Part shown: positions 52,541 through 64,000 of the stretch, piece after piece | How the letters are laid out: every line of letters starts with the position of its first letter | Position numbering within the stretch: position 1 is the first letter of the stretch | The notes under the pieces: model-generated | What the model was told of the DNA's origin: nothing | Databases searched by the model: none | The model's input: only the letters and a program-made list of their open reading frames with translations | Translations under genes and position numbers: made by a program | Source of the DNA: JBBROS01 sp965217935 | GTDB lineage: Bacteria > Pseudomonadota > Alphaproteobacteria > Acetobacterales > Acetobacteraceae | DNA length: 64,000 nt | Direction of reading: 5' to 3' | Assembly: GCA_965217935.1 (NCBI GenBank) | Contig: OZ244581.1 | Coordinates: forward strand, 3,410,001-3,474,000

Positions 52541-54217
52541 CAGACCGTGTGAAAACGAATTGGGGCGGCCAACATTTGGACGGTTGCAAGCCGAGGGCGA
52601 GGTCAGGGCCCGTTTGCCGACTGGCGGCGGAGCTTTCTCTCCGCGAGAGTGGCTTCCAGCGTTTTGGAGCGATCCAGGTGGCCGTGCCGGCCATTCAGGC
52701 TCTCCTGGTGTTGGACGGGCGCTAGACGGCCCGCATCAGCCCCGGGACGCCAACCAGGTTGATGGCCCGTGTCATGTTGTAGGCGAGCGCCGTCAAGCTG
52801 AACTCCGCGCGCACCTTCTCCAGGCCGCGCATCAGGAACGCTCCCTGGTTCATCCACTGCTTGATGCTGCCGAACGGATGCTCGACCGTCTCGCGCCGCA
52901 GGTCGAGGATGCCGGGCCGTGCGGCCAGGCGCTGCTCCATGCGGTCCAGCACGGCCTCGCCCACCCAACGCGTGACATTGCGATGCGTGTTGCCCGTGCA
53001 TTGGGGCCGCAGTTCGCAGTCCCGGCACGCGTGCCGGTTGGCATAATGAGGCCGCTCCGTGCCGCCCTTGGTTGAGCGGTAGAGCGGGTGCAAAAGCTGT
53101 CTGTTGGGGTAGGCGTAGGTGTCGGCCGCCGGGTCGTTAGGTGAACTCGTCCTTGCGGAACAAGCTATCTTTCACTTCCAAGCCGCGTTGCGGGCGCGCG
53201 ACGTAGGCCTCTGTCCCGGCATTCTCGCAGGCCTGGATGTCCTCGCCCTTGTAGTAGCCGCGGTCCGCCACGGCCTGGATCGTCTCGACCCCGAGCGCCT
53301 CCTTGGCGGCCTGGGCGGTCTGCGCCAGCAGCCCAAGGTCGCTGCCGGCGTTCGTCACCTCGAATGCGGCAATCAGCTTGTGCTTGGCGTCCACTGCCGC
53401 CTGGGCGTTGTAATCCACGCCGACCTTGGAATGGGCTGCCATGGCCCGGCTGTCCGGGTCGGTCAGCGAGACTTGGCTCTCGCCCGTGCGCTCCAGTTCG
53501 GCCTGCAGCTCCGTGTAGCGGGTCCGGCGCTGCTTCAGGTTGGCGATCTTCTCGGCCAGAGTCTTCGCGCGGGCGCTGCTGGCCGGACTCTCCTCAGCGT
53601 CCGTGCGGTCGAGCCGTTCCAGGTCGTCGGCCAGGCGCTCCTCGGCCCAGGCGCTCCTCGGCATCGTGCAGGAACTTGGCCAGCTTCTCGCGGGTTAAGT
53701 TGCGGTCGCGGCTGTTGACCGCCTTGAGCCGAGCGCCGTCCACGGCAACCAGCTTGCGGCCATACAGGTCAAGCGTGCGGCACAGCAGCACGAACTCTTG
53801 GAATACCGCCTTGAACGCCACCCGGTTGTCGCGCCGAAAGTCGGCGATGGTCTTGAAGTCGGGCCGCAGGCCGCGCAGCAGTCAGATCACCTCAAGGTTG
53901 CGGTGCGTCTCGGCCTCAAGCCGGCGGCTGGACCGCACCCGGTTGAGATAGCCGTAAATGTAGAGCCGCAGCAGATCGGCCGGGTGATAGCCGGGCCGGC
54001 CCGTGTCCTTGGGCTGTACCCGGCCGAAGCCTGCCGCTGCAAGGTTCAGTCCATCGACGAACGCGTCGATGAAGCGGACCGAGTTCTCGGCAAGCACGTA
54101 GTCGTCCACGCGCGCGAGCAGTAGTTGGCTCTGGTCATGCTCGCAGCCTTCGATGTGGTGCACACTGCCAGGCTACCGACTTCGCGCCCGAGCCGGCCAG
54201 AATTTTCACACGGTCTG
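52541..54217 (-). mobile_element. IS1182-family element, decayed copy
   Basis: 15-base perfect inverted repeats CAGACCGTGTGAAAA at 52541-52555 and TTTTCACACGGTCTG at 54203-54217. They bound a 1.68-kb element with one broken transposase on the minus strand. The repeats differ from those of the IS1182 at 28.7 kb, so it is a different subgroup. A target duplication was not clear (CTTC left, TTTT right). Confidence 0.85.
52722..54163 (-). pseudogene. IS1182-family transposase, several frame disruptions
   Basis: Begins MHHIEGCEHDQSQLLLARVDDY, then PADLLRLYIYGYLNRVRSSRR. A TGA near 53882 breaks the frame; RPDFKTIADFRRDNRVAFKA and KLVAVDGARLKAVNSRDRNL follow. A short duplication/frameshift near 53660 leads to TDPDSRAMAAHSKVGVDYNAQ and AVADRGYYKGEDIQACENAG. 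A stop after RKDEFT near 53137 comes next, then the zinc-cysteine region ACRDCELRPQCTG and TVEHPFGSIKQWMNQG at the end. At least three lesions; clearly dead. Confidence 0.85.
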
Positions 54218-54229
54218 TTTTGTCTCATA

Positions 54230-55385
54230 CCAACCCGCCTAAGAATTGACCTTTGCCCAAGCCCGATTGGTTACGGAGACGACCCGATCCAAATCATCAA
54301 TGAAGAAGGTCCAGGCGTTGCGGCACGCCTCGACGATGGCGTCATAGCTCTCCCAAACCGTCATGTTCAGCGTGTTGCCGCGTAGATATTCCCGGACGTT
54401 TTCCAAGGGGGTTCAATTCAGGGCTGTAGGGTGCCAGCCGCACCAGCGTGGCAGTATCCGGCACGGCAAGCGCACCGCCCGTGCGATGCCATCCGGCGCC
54501 GTCGAGGACCAGCGCTGCATGGGCGCCGGGCACGACCCGCGCGCTGATCTGCCGCAGATGCAGGGTCATGGCATCGATGTTGACTGATGGCATGATTAGG
54601 GCTTCGCCGGCTGCGCGCGCTGGACGCACGGCGCCGAAGACATAGGCCCGGTCGCGGCGGCAATCGCGCTCGGCAACCGGGCACGAGCCGCGTTCGCCCT
54701 CGCCTTGCCATTGCATCCGGCTACGCCGGCCGGAACCTTTGGCAAGTCTCGCCCAAACCGCGCCCAGCGTCCCCTGGCTCACCGACGCGGCCGATGGCCT
54801 TCGGCCCTCAACCATCTTCGAACCAGACCTCTCCGGCCGGGCCGCCGTATCGCGCGGCCACGGCGCGGCAGACAATGTCGCTGACGTGTTTTTAAAAGCC
54901 GCCTCGTCGTCGGCATCCTTGCCCGGATGGGCCGGGCGCGCCTGCAAGCGGGTCAGGTTCAGCGTGCCCAGCCATGTGCCGGCCGTGGCAACATGCGCCG
55001 AGATCTTGAAACGCTGCTTGATCTCGCGTTGCAGATCAACGCAGCGCCACCGCACGACGGCGTGCCGGTCCAGGTCAGGCCCGTCGAGCGCACCCTGCTT
55101 GAGTTCGGCCATCTGCGCATCGCTCAGGTGCGGCGGCCGACCGGGAATAGGCTGGTTCGACAGCCCGGCAACCCCGCGGGCGATGGCAAGCAGGCGCCGA
55201 ACACCGCGGCCATCGCGCAGACGCGAGGCGATCTGCCGCAGCGCGCCGGAGCTGTGTTCCGCGCGGGTGACCTCGACCGGCTGGCCCATGGCGCGAAGCC
55301 TTGCAAAGCAGAGGCCGCAGAGCGAATCAGATTTCAGCGCCGATGGAAATCCCGTTGCGAGTCAATGCTTTCGCGAGTTGGTGTA
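54230..55385 (-). mobile_element. IS630-family element, decayed copy
   Basis: Imperfect end repeats: left CCAACCCGCCTAAGAATTGAC near 54230; right read inward CCAACTCGCGAAAGCATTGAC near 55385. TA dinucleotides lie at both outer edges. It begins only 13 bases after the decayed IS1182 and has removed or displaced the start of the acyltransferase gene to its right. Ends are uncertain by a few bases. Confidence 0.65.
54239..55289 (-). pseudogene. IS630-family transposase, frameshifted
   Basis: The start MGQPVEVTRAEHSSGALRQI and LSDAQMAELKQGALDGPDLD are in frame. The middle moves frame more than once (LTRLQARPAHPGKD, AYVFGAVRPARAAGEALIMP). The catalytic parts remain visible: NIDAMTLHLRQISARVVPG, ALVLDGAGWHRTGGALAVPD with an Asp, and LAPYSPELNPLGKRPGIS (normally NP-EN-W). 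The C-terminal NTLNMTVWESYDAIVEACRN continues in yet another frame to 54239. It is not functional. Confidence 0.82.
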
Positions 55386-56332
55386 AGTTGAACACACCTC
55401 GCTGCTTCCTGGCTTGTCCCGTTTCGACGCCGGCGTCGTGCCAGTGCTCTGGTTTCCTGATCAGCGGCTTCGTGATCGCCTGGACAGTCGACCGGCGCCA
55501 GACACCAGCCGATTTTATCGTCAGCCGGCTTTCGCGCCTATACCCGGCCTTTTGGGCCTCCATCGCGATCACGGTTCTGCTCTCGGCCTGGGCACCGCTG
55601 CCCGGCGTCCACCTGACGCTGCCGCAGGTTCTGGCCAACTTGACGATGCTGCAGGAGTATTTGGGCGAGCCGCCAGCCGATGGGGTGTTCTGGAGCTTAA
55701 CCGTCGAGCTGACCTTTTATGCGTGGGTCCTGGACATCTTTGCCTGCGGCTGTTGGCGCCTCTTGCATCGGCTGGCGTTCGGTTGGGTCTGCATGGCGCT
55801 TGCGGCGGTCGTCGCTGAGCAATGGGAGATGCATGCGCCTTGGCGGGTCACGCAAGTGCTCCTGCTCAAATGAGCGCCTTTTGTGGCCGGAGGCATGATG
55901 CTTTATCGGCTCTGGCAGCGGCAGCGCGCGGGCTGGTCGGCGGCAACGCTGGCGCTCTGCGTTCTGGCCATCGGCGCCGCTTACCAGCCCGTTCCCGCAG
56001 CGAGTTGCTTCATCGCTATGGGACCGATTGCCTGGACGACGCGGGGCGGATTGGGTTGGCTCGAAGCGGCGCCGCTTCTGTGGCTGGGATCGATTCCATG
56101 CGCGCTATAGCTGTCGCACGAAACGGTGGGCTTTACCGCTATCCGCGCATTGGACAGTGCCGGGGTTGACCATCTGATCGCACTGGCCGCCGCGATCATC
56201 GTCTCCCTGCTTTTGGCGAGCCTCATCTCCTTCGGCGTGGAGCGCCCCGCCCTGCGCCGCATCTGCCAGGTTTACAAGGACGCTTTGTCCGGGCGCGCGC
56301 CTTGGCGGCGTGGAAAACCGCAGCCGCTTTGA
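55386..56332 (+). pseudogene. Acyltransferase 3 family protein, 5'-truncated and frameshifted
   Basis: The preserved text reads FLISGFVIAWTVDRRQTPAD, FIVSRLSRLYPAFWASIAIT, ANLTMLQEYLGEPPADGVFW and SLTVELTFYAWVLDIFACGC. A stop at 55871-55873 follows. A second segment (VAGGMMLYRLWQRQRAGW) stops at 56108, and the last part ends VERPALRRICQVYK. An N-terminal frame change sits near 55445. The first ~50 codons are missing at the IS630 right end. It was a membrane O-acyltransferase like the intact one at 4.5 kb but is not the same sequence. Confidence 0.78.
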
Positions 56333-56392
56333 CGGCCTCCGGCGCGACCGACTCATGCGCTGCCGCCGGGCGGATTGCCGGCACGGTGGCGT

Positions 56393-57715
56393 TCAGCGCA
56401 TCGCCCGGGTCAGTCGGCTGACGGCCCGCGGCCGGCCGATCAGCGGCAGCAGGTCCGTGAGGTCCGGGCCTTGTTCCTCGCCGGTCAGGGCCAGGCGCAG
56501 CGGCAGGTGGAGGCGCTCGCCGTCACGCCCGGTCGTGCGGCGCAGCGCCTCGGTCCACGCGGGCCAAATGGCGGCGTCCCACGGTTCGGCGGGCAGTCCG
56601 TTCACGGCCTGTTGCAGAAAAAGGGCTTCGGCCGGCATCGGCGGCGCGGCGAAATCGTTGGCGACGATGTCCCACCAGGCGCGGGCTTCGGTCAGCAGGT
56701 CGAGGTGGCCGCGGACGGCGTGCCAGAACGGCTGGGCGGTGCCGGGGGGAAGGCGGGCTTGGACGGCCTCGAACGGGAGCGTCCGCAGATGGCGGCGGTT
56801 CAGGGCAAGGAGTTCAGAGGCATCGAACCGGGGGGCGGCCGTGCCGATCTGGGAGAGGTCGTAGGTTCGGGCGAGGGCTGCGGCAGGCGCGGGCGTTGGG
56901 GCGTTCGGGGCGCCGAGGGCGGCGAGATAGGCGGTCAGGGCCTCGGGTTCGATGCCGTCGCTGCGAAGTGCGCGCAGCGTGAGCGCCCGCGCGCCTTTGC
57001 CCGGTTTGGGGAGATCGAGGGCGGGAAGATGGGCATAGCGGATGCCGCCGGGGCGGGCGCCGAGGGCGGCGAGGATGTCCTGCTGGATGGCGGTGTTGGT
57101 AAGCTGGCCGCCCTCGCGGACGACGTGGGTGATGCCGAGGTCCTGGTCGTCGACGGCGGCGGCGAAGGCCTGCAACGGGGCGTCGTCGGCGCGGACCAGG
57201 ATGGGGTCGCTGACGGTGGAAAGTTTGACGCGCTGGCGGCCGAGCGCCATGTCGCCCCATTCGGCGTCGACGCCGGAGAGGCGGAAGCGCCAGTAGGGGC
57301 GCTTGCCGCCGGCTTCGGCCCGGGCGCGCTGCTCGGGGGTGAGCTTGAGCATGGCGCGGTCGTAGATGGGCGAGAGGCCGCGGCGCTGGCGCTGGTCGCG
57401 CTTGGCGTTGAGCTCCTCCTCGCTCTCGAAGCACGGATAGAGGCGCCCGGCGGCGCGCAGTCGGTCGGCCGCGGCCTGATAGAGCGGGAGGCGGGCGGAT
57501 TGCTGCACGGCCTGGTCCCAATCGAGGCCCAGCCAGGCGAGGTCGTGCGGGATGCTTTGCAGGCGTTCGGGGCGGACGCGGCCGGGGTCGGCGTCGTCGA
57601 GGCGGAGGAGGAGCCGGGCGCCATGCCGCCGGGCCAGCAGGTAGGCGACGAGGGCCTGGCGGGCTTGGGCGATGTCGAGCCAAGTGGCCGGGTTGGCGGC
57701 GAGGCGGAGCTTCAT
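56393..57715 (-). CDS. Glutamyl-tRNA synthetase-like protein lacking class I signatures
   Basis: A 440-residue protein that aligns along its whole length with GluRS (GltX): ARQALVAYLLARRHGARLLLRLDDAD at the N-terminus (key LLARRHG and RLDDADPGR), VDDQDLGITHVVREGG near residue 190, LTAYLAALGAPN near 256, and the C-terminal helix bundle ending IGRPRAVSRLTRAM. The HIGH motif (HVGGAR context in E. coli) reads WLDIAQAR at 12-19 and KLSKR is replaced by KPGKG at 237-241. Both ATP-binding signatures are lost. It is unlikely to activate glutamate in the normal way; a tRNA-binding, regulatory or other ligase role is possible. True GltX would be elsewhere. Confidence 0.8.
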   Translation of the reverse strand: MKLRLAANPATWLDIAQARQALVAYLLARRHGARLLLRLDDADPGRVRPERLQSIPHDLAWLGLDWDQAVQQSARLPLYQAAADRLRAAGRLYPCFESEEELNAKRDQRQRRGLSPIYDRAMLKLTPEQRARAEAGGKRPYWRFRLSGVDAEWGDMALGRQRVKLSTVSDPILVRADDAPLQAFAAAVDDQDLGITHVVREGGQLTNTAIQQDILAALGARPGGIRYAHLPALDLPKPGKGARALTLRALRSDGIEPEALTAYLAALGAPNAPTPAPAAALARTYDLSQIGTAAPRFDASELLALNRRHLRTLPFEAVQARLPPGTAQPFWHAVRGHLDLLTEARAWWDIVANDFAAPPMPAEALFLQQAVNGLPAEPWDAAIWPAWTEALRRTTGRDGERLHLPLRLALTGEEQGPDLTDLLPLIGRPRAVSRLTRAMR

Positions 57716-57738
57716 GATCCGAACCTGCTCGCGCGGCC

Positions 57739-58467
57739 CTACGAACTGGCCTTGAGGGCTTCGGCGAGATGGCGCCCCCAGGTTTCCATGCCCTGCTTGT
57801 CGGTCAGCAGGTCTTGCCGGATCTCGACCAGGGCGGCGTCCAGCCCGCGGGCGTCGCCGTGCCGGGGAACGGTGTAGTCGGTCTCCCGGCTGACCCGGTA
57901 AGGCTCGTTGTCGCCGATCTCAAGGCCGGTCCGGGCGTGTAGGCTGGCGATCAGCGTCCGGGCGAACCCGGCCGACGCGCCGTAGAGGATGCCGGCTTGC
58001 CAGCGGCGCGGGACGGCCATGAAAACCGGGGTGAAGCTGTGGATGCCGACGACCTTGGCGGCCTTGCCCTCGGCTTGGCGGCGGTCCAGCGCTTCGGCCA
58101 CCGCGTCGCGGAACGGGTGGAAGTAGTCCCTTGCCCGGCGGTCGCGGTCCTCTTGCGAGAGGTTTTGGTTGCCGGGGATCTCGGTGTCCTCGCTGACGGC
58201 GGGAATGCTGCTGGGGACGCCTTCGGGCCGGTTGCAGTCGATCAGAAGGCGGGAGAAGCCGGAGAGGTAAAGGGGCGCGTCGAGCAGTTCGGCCAGGTGG
58301 CGGGCGGTCCCGGCCGCGCCGATGTCCCAGGCGATGTGACGGCCCAGGTCAGACTCGTTGAGCCCGAGGCGGTCGTATTCGTCGGGGATATAATTGGAAG
58401 CGTGCTCGCAGAGCAGGACGTAGGGCGACGCGCCGCGCTCGTTGACGATGCTGACCGGCTCGATCAT
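57739..58467 (-). CDS. N-formylglutamate amidohydrolase family protein
   Basis: A 242-residue zinc-dependent amidohydrolase (HutG2/FGase type). Motifs: VLLCEHASNYIPDEYDRLGL near residue 18, HIAWDIGAAGTARHLAELLD near 44, LLIDCNRPEG near 76, KVVGIHSFTPVFMAVPRRWQ near 147 and YTVPRHGDARGLDAALVEIR near 201. The classic reaction frees glutamate from N-formylglutamate in histidine breakdown. I start at MIEPVSIV, overlapping the transglutaminase gene by four bases. No hut genes are present; instead it sits with two transglutaminases, a pairing seen in many alphaproteobacteria. Confidence 0.87.
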   Translation of the reverse strand: MIEPVSIVNERGASPYVLLCEHASNYIPDEYDRLGLNESDLGRHIAWDIGAAGTARHLAELLDAPLYLSGFSRLLIDCNRPEGVPSSIPAVSEDTEIPGNQNLSQEDRDRRARDYFHPFRDAVAEALDRRQAEGKAAKVVGIHSFTPVFMAVPRRWQAGILYGASAGFARTLIASLHARTGLEIGDNEPYRVSRETDYTVPRHGDARGLDAALVEIRQDLLTDKQGMETWGRHLAEALKASS

Positions 58468-59276
58468 GCAGGGACGATCTCGTCGGTGTGGACCAGGAAC
58501 CCGGCCAGGCGGCAGTTGCCGAAGGTGGTGGTGAGCGCGACGTCGGTGGCGTCCCGCCCGCGGGCCATCAGGATGCGGCCGATCCTCGGGACGTTGTGGC
58601 GCGCGTCCAGCGTATGCCACTCGCCGCCGAGATAGGCGTCGAACCAGGCGCTGAAATCCATCGGCGCGTCGGCCGGGGGGACGCCGATGTCGCCCAGGTA
58701 GCCGGTGCAGTAGCGGGCGGGGATGTTCATGCAGCGGCACAGCGTGACGGCGAGGTGGGCGAAGTCGCGGCAGACGCCGTAGCGGCCGGCATGAGCGTCG
58801 TGGGCGGTGCGGGTGGGGTCAGCGTGCTCGTAGCCGAAGGTGATGCGGTCGTGGGCGTAGTCGCAGATGGCCTCGATGCGGGGCCAGCCGGGTTCGGCGG
58901 CGCCGAACAGGGACCAGGCGAGGTCGCTGAGCCTGTCGGTATCGCAGTAGCGGCTGCCGAGCAGGAACACGAGCACGTCGTCGGGAAGCTCCTGGACCGG
59001 GTGCTGGATGGCGCCGGGGGATTGGCGGTCGGGCTCGCCGGTGTCCTCGATGTCGAAGCTGGTGGAGATGGTCAGCCGCCCGGCGGGGGCCAGGATGCGG
59101 GTGCAGGCGTTGCCGAACCCGTCGGTGTAGTCCCGGGCTTCGATCGGGGGGTTGAACTGGATCTGGTGCGGCGTTCGCAGATCCCTGGTGCGGGAGGGGT
59201 GGACGCTGAGGTTGAGCAGCATGGGGGTCGGCTGCTGGCTGTCATAGGCGATCTCGTAGCCGGCGCGGATGAGCAT
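58464..59276 (-). CDS. Transglutaminase-like protein, Ser at the usual His position
   Basis: A 270-residue protein with an N-terminal beta domain and the transglutaminase core. The nucleophile Cys is in GRYGVCRDFAHLAVTLCR near residue 168. The second catalytic region reads MDFSAWFDAYLGGEWHTLDARHN near 210 (key DFSAWF and DARHN); a serine stands where the papain-like His usually is in ...HAW. The subfamily may use another His nearby (WHTLDARH). Activity on protein or peptide amides is possible but not assured. It overlaps the amidohydrolase gene by four bases, so the three genes form a unit. Confidence 0.78.
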   Translation of the reverse strand: MLIRAGYEIAYDSQQPTPMLLNLSVHPSRTRDLRTPHQIQFNPPIEARDYTDGFGNACTRILAPAGRLTISTSFDIEDTGEPDRQSPGAIQHPVQELPDDVLVFLLGSRYCDTDRLSDLAWSLFGAAEPGWPRIEAICDYAHDRITFGYEHADPTRTAHDAHAGRYGVCRDFAHLAVTLCRCMNIPARYCTGYLGDIGVPPADAPMDFSAWFDAYLGGEWHTLDARHNVPRIGRILMARGRDATDVALTTTFGNCRLAGFLVHTDEIVPA

Positions 59277-59297
59277 GAGGCGGTCCTTTCGTTGCGG

Positions 59298-60200
59298 TCA
59301 GGCCTGGCGGCGGAGGGGTTGCGGGGCATCGTTGGAGGTGACTTGGACTTCGACGGTCATGCCGAGATTGTCGGCCGGGAAGCCGGTGTAGGTTCCTTGC
59401 AGGGGCACGGCTTGCCCCGGATCGCGGGCGACGGCGACGCGGATCAGGTCCTTGTTGCCCACGATGCCGTTGGTCGGGTCGAACTCGACCCACCCGGCGC
59501 CGGGAAGATAGATGCGCGCCCAGGCGTGGGTGGCGCCGCCGCCGAGGTAAGGCCCGCCGTCGAGACCGGGGGAGTAGATGTAGCCGGAGACGAAGCGGGC
59601 GGCGAACCCGAGGGCGCGGGCGGCTTCCATCATCAATATGGCGTAGTCCCGGCAGGTGCCGCTGCCGAGGTGAAGCGTGCGGGTCGGGTCCTGGATGCCG
59701 CGCTCGTGCCGGGCGAGGTAGGTGAAGTCGCGCTTGATGCCGCGGGTCATGGCGGCGAGGAGATCGACGGTGGGGGTTGGGCCGTCCGGGCGGAGGAACG
59801 ACCGCGCCCAGGCGTCGATCTGGCGTTCCGGGTCCGGGTAGTGGCGCTCGATGGAACGGGCGAGGTCCGGCATTTCCTCCTGGGCATAGGCGACCGGGTA
59901 GGTTGTGGCGTGCGGGTCGAGCTTGAAGTCGAGCACGTTGTGCGGCGAGTGGTCGAGGGTGCTGACGCTCTCGATGCGGAGCTCGCGGGCGCGGCGGCTG
60001 AACGTCACGACGGCGACGCTGTTGCCGAACACGTCATGGACCCAGCGCACCTCTTTCGGCGCCGGGGTGATGTTGATGCGGGCCTCGATCAGGCGCTGGT
60101 CGTGGCCCTCGCGCGGGCGGAGCATCATACGGTGCTCGCCGAACGCGACGGGTTGCCGGTAGGTATAGGCGGTGAGGTGTCGTACGGTTAGGATGGGCAA
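59298..60200 (-). CDS. Transglutaminase-like cysteine protease family protein
   Basis: A 300-residue protein with the Bact_transglu_N domain (RHLTAYTYRQPVAFGEHRMML and FGNSVAVVTFSRRARELRIE) and the catalytic core. The Cys is in LGSGTCRDYAILMMEAARAL near residue 175, the His in GATHAWARIYLPG near 221 and the Asp in WVEFDPTNGIVG near 238. All three positions of the triad are present, so this copy, unlike its neighbour, looks fully equipped. It ends 21 bases before the next gene on the same strand. Confidence 0.87.
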   Translation of the reverse strand: MPILTVRHLTAYTYRQPVAFGEHRMMLRPREGHDQRLIEARINITPAPKEVRWVHDVFGNSVAVVTFSRRARELRIESVSTLDHSPHNVLDFKLDPHATTYPVAYAQEEMPDLARSIERHYPDPERQIDAWARSFLRPDGPTPTVDLLAAMTRGIKRDFTYLARHERGIQDPTRTLHLGSGTCRDYAILMMEAARALGFAARFVSGYIYSPGLDGGPYLGGGATHAWARIYLPGAGWVEFDPTNGIVGNKDLIRVAVARDPGQAVPLQGTYTGFPADNLGMTVEVQVTSNDAPQPLRRQA

Positions 60201-60385
60201 GTTCGGCTCATATCGCAGCGCACAATCCCGGAGCCTAGCATGGGAGTTCGGGATTGGTAGGGGTTTTGCGCCGGTTCGCGGCCGGGATCGCGCTCACGCC
60301 GGATGATCGGGCAAGACGAGTTCAAGGCCCAGCTTGGAAGCGAGGGGCAGACGATGACGGTTGACCGGAGCCGCGCAGGTCCGGA

Positions 60386-61054
60386 CTAGAAATCAAGGTC
60401 TGCGTAATGGCCGGGCGGGGTGACGCCCGGGACCCGGTCGGCCAGCAGCGCGCGGAAGCTGGGGCGGGATTTCACCTTGGCATACCAGTCCCGCACCGCC
60501 GCCGAGACCGTCCAGTCCACGTCGCTGGCGAAGTCGAGCGCGGAGAGGTGCCCGGCGGCGGCGAAGTCGGCGTAGGACAGAGATGGCCCGGCGAGCCAGG
60601 TCCGGTTCTCGGCCAGCCAGCCGATGTAGGTCAGGTGATGGCGCAGGTTGCCGTAGCCCGCGCGCAACGCCCCCGCATCCGGGTTGCCGCGGCCGAGCAG
60701 CCGCTTCATGAACCGCTCGCCCAGCAGGTTGCGGGTGACCTCGTCGGCGAACTTGCCGTCGAACCAGGCGACCAGGCGGCGGACCTCGACCCGTTCGGCC
60801 AGGGTGCGGCCCATGAGCGGGGTGTCGGGGTAGGCCTCTTCAAGGTATTCGCAGATAACCCCCGAGTCCGGGACGACCAAGCCGTTTTCCTCGACCAAGG
60901 TGGGCACGGTGCAGGCGGCGTTCATCTCGAGATACTCCTCGCGCCGCTCCCACACCTTCTCGACCTGCAACTCAAACGGCAGCCGCTTTTCGGCCAGGAC
61001 CAGCCGGACCTTGCGGGAGAAGGGCGAGAGCGGGAGGTGGTACAAAAGTCGCAT
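60386..61054 (-). CDS. Glutathione S-transferase family protein
   Basis: A 222-residue protein with the thioredoxin-like N-terminal domain (LYHLPLSPFSRKVRLVLAEK; the catalytic Ser is probably in PLSPFS, near residue 9-12). VPTLVEENGLVVPDSGVICE holds the cis-Pro and glutathione-binding residues. The C-terminal helical domain shows SYADFAAAGHLSALDFASDV. It conjugates or reduces electrophiles with glutathione; the true substrate is unknown. It is a lone gene downstream of gltB on the same strand. Confidence 0.87.
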   Translation of the reverse strand: MRLLYHLPLSPFSRKVRLVLAEKRLPFELQVEKVWERREEYLEMNAACTVPTLVEENGLVVPDSGVICEYLEEAYPDTPLMGRTLAERVEVRRLVAWFDGKFADEVTRNLLGERFMKRLLGRGNPDAGALRAGYGNLRHHLTYIGWLAENRTWLAGPSLSYADFAAAGHLSALDFASDVDWTVSAAVRDWYAKVKSRPSFRALLADRVPGVTPPGHYADLDF

Positions 61055-61093
61055 GTCCGCACTATCGCACCCTGCCTCGCTGCCGCCAATGCG

Positions 61094-64000
<2,907 letters not shown>

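Overview
The window is a GC-rich bacterial chromosome segment. Its gene content (glutamate synthase, E1-alpha, tripartite tricarboxylate transporter, an exosortase-A-type polysaccharide ligase, many family-I ABC importers) fits an alphaproteobacterium, possibly Acetobacteraceae/Rhodospirillales. That placement is inference from gene content and protein flavour; no rRNA is present.

Layout. 1-13.4 kb is ordinary chromosome: pyruvate dehydrogenase E1 alpha, an FAD oxidase, a three-gene polysaccharide unit (acyltransferase, a 50-residue membrane protein, O-ligase), small membrane proteins, a 3-hydroxyisobutyryl-CoA hydrolase-like enzyme, an EamA exporter, phnN, a gamma-glutamyltransferase and lepA. 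A tRNA-Ser(GGA) at 13.4 kb marks the left edge of an accessory block. From 13.7 to 30.2 kb lies a dead type I restriction locus. hsdR carries a frameshift, hsdM is absent, and hsdS is cut into four pieces spread over 10 kb by an IS3 (itself holding two IS21 elements), an IS1595, two IS5 copies at one CTAG site, and an IS701 at its 5' end. An IS630 and an IS1182 follow.

30.6-40.1 kb is chromosome again: two hydrolases, a CoA-transferase-like pair, an ATP-grasp-like protein, an aldo/keto reductase, a molybdenum-hydroxylase remnant and a TctCAB transporter.

40.3-52.3 kb is the most interesting intact region. On the minus strand a tightly coupled run encodes a sugar-type ABC importer, an enolase-superfamily enzyme, a NitT/TauT-type ABC importer and a sulfatase. 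Divergent from it, on the plus strand, are a YihT-like aldolase, a zinc dehydrogenase and a YihV-like PfkB kinase. Together they look like a catabolic system for a sulfonated or sulfated sugar-like compound; the exact substrate and route are not shown by the sequence.

52.5-56.3 kb holds a second decayed IS1182, a decayed IS630 and an acyltransferase pseudogene truncated by it. 56.4-64 kb is chromosome: a glutamyl-tRNA synthetase-like protein that has lost both class I signature motifs, an N-formylglutamate amidohydrolase with two transglutaminase-like proteins, a glutathione transferase, and the C-terminal two thirds of glutamate synthase large subunit, which runs off the right end.
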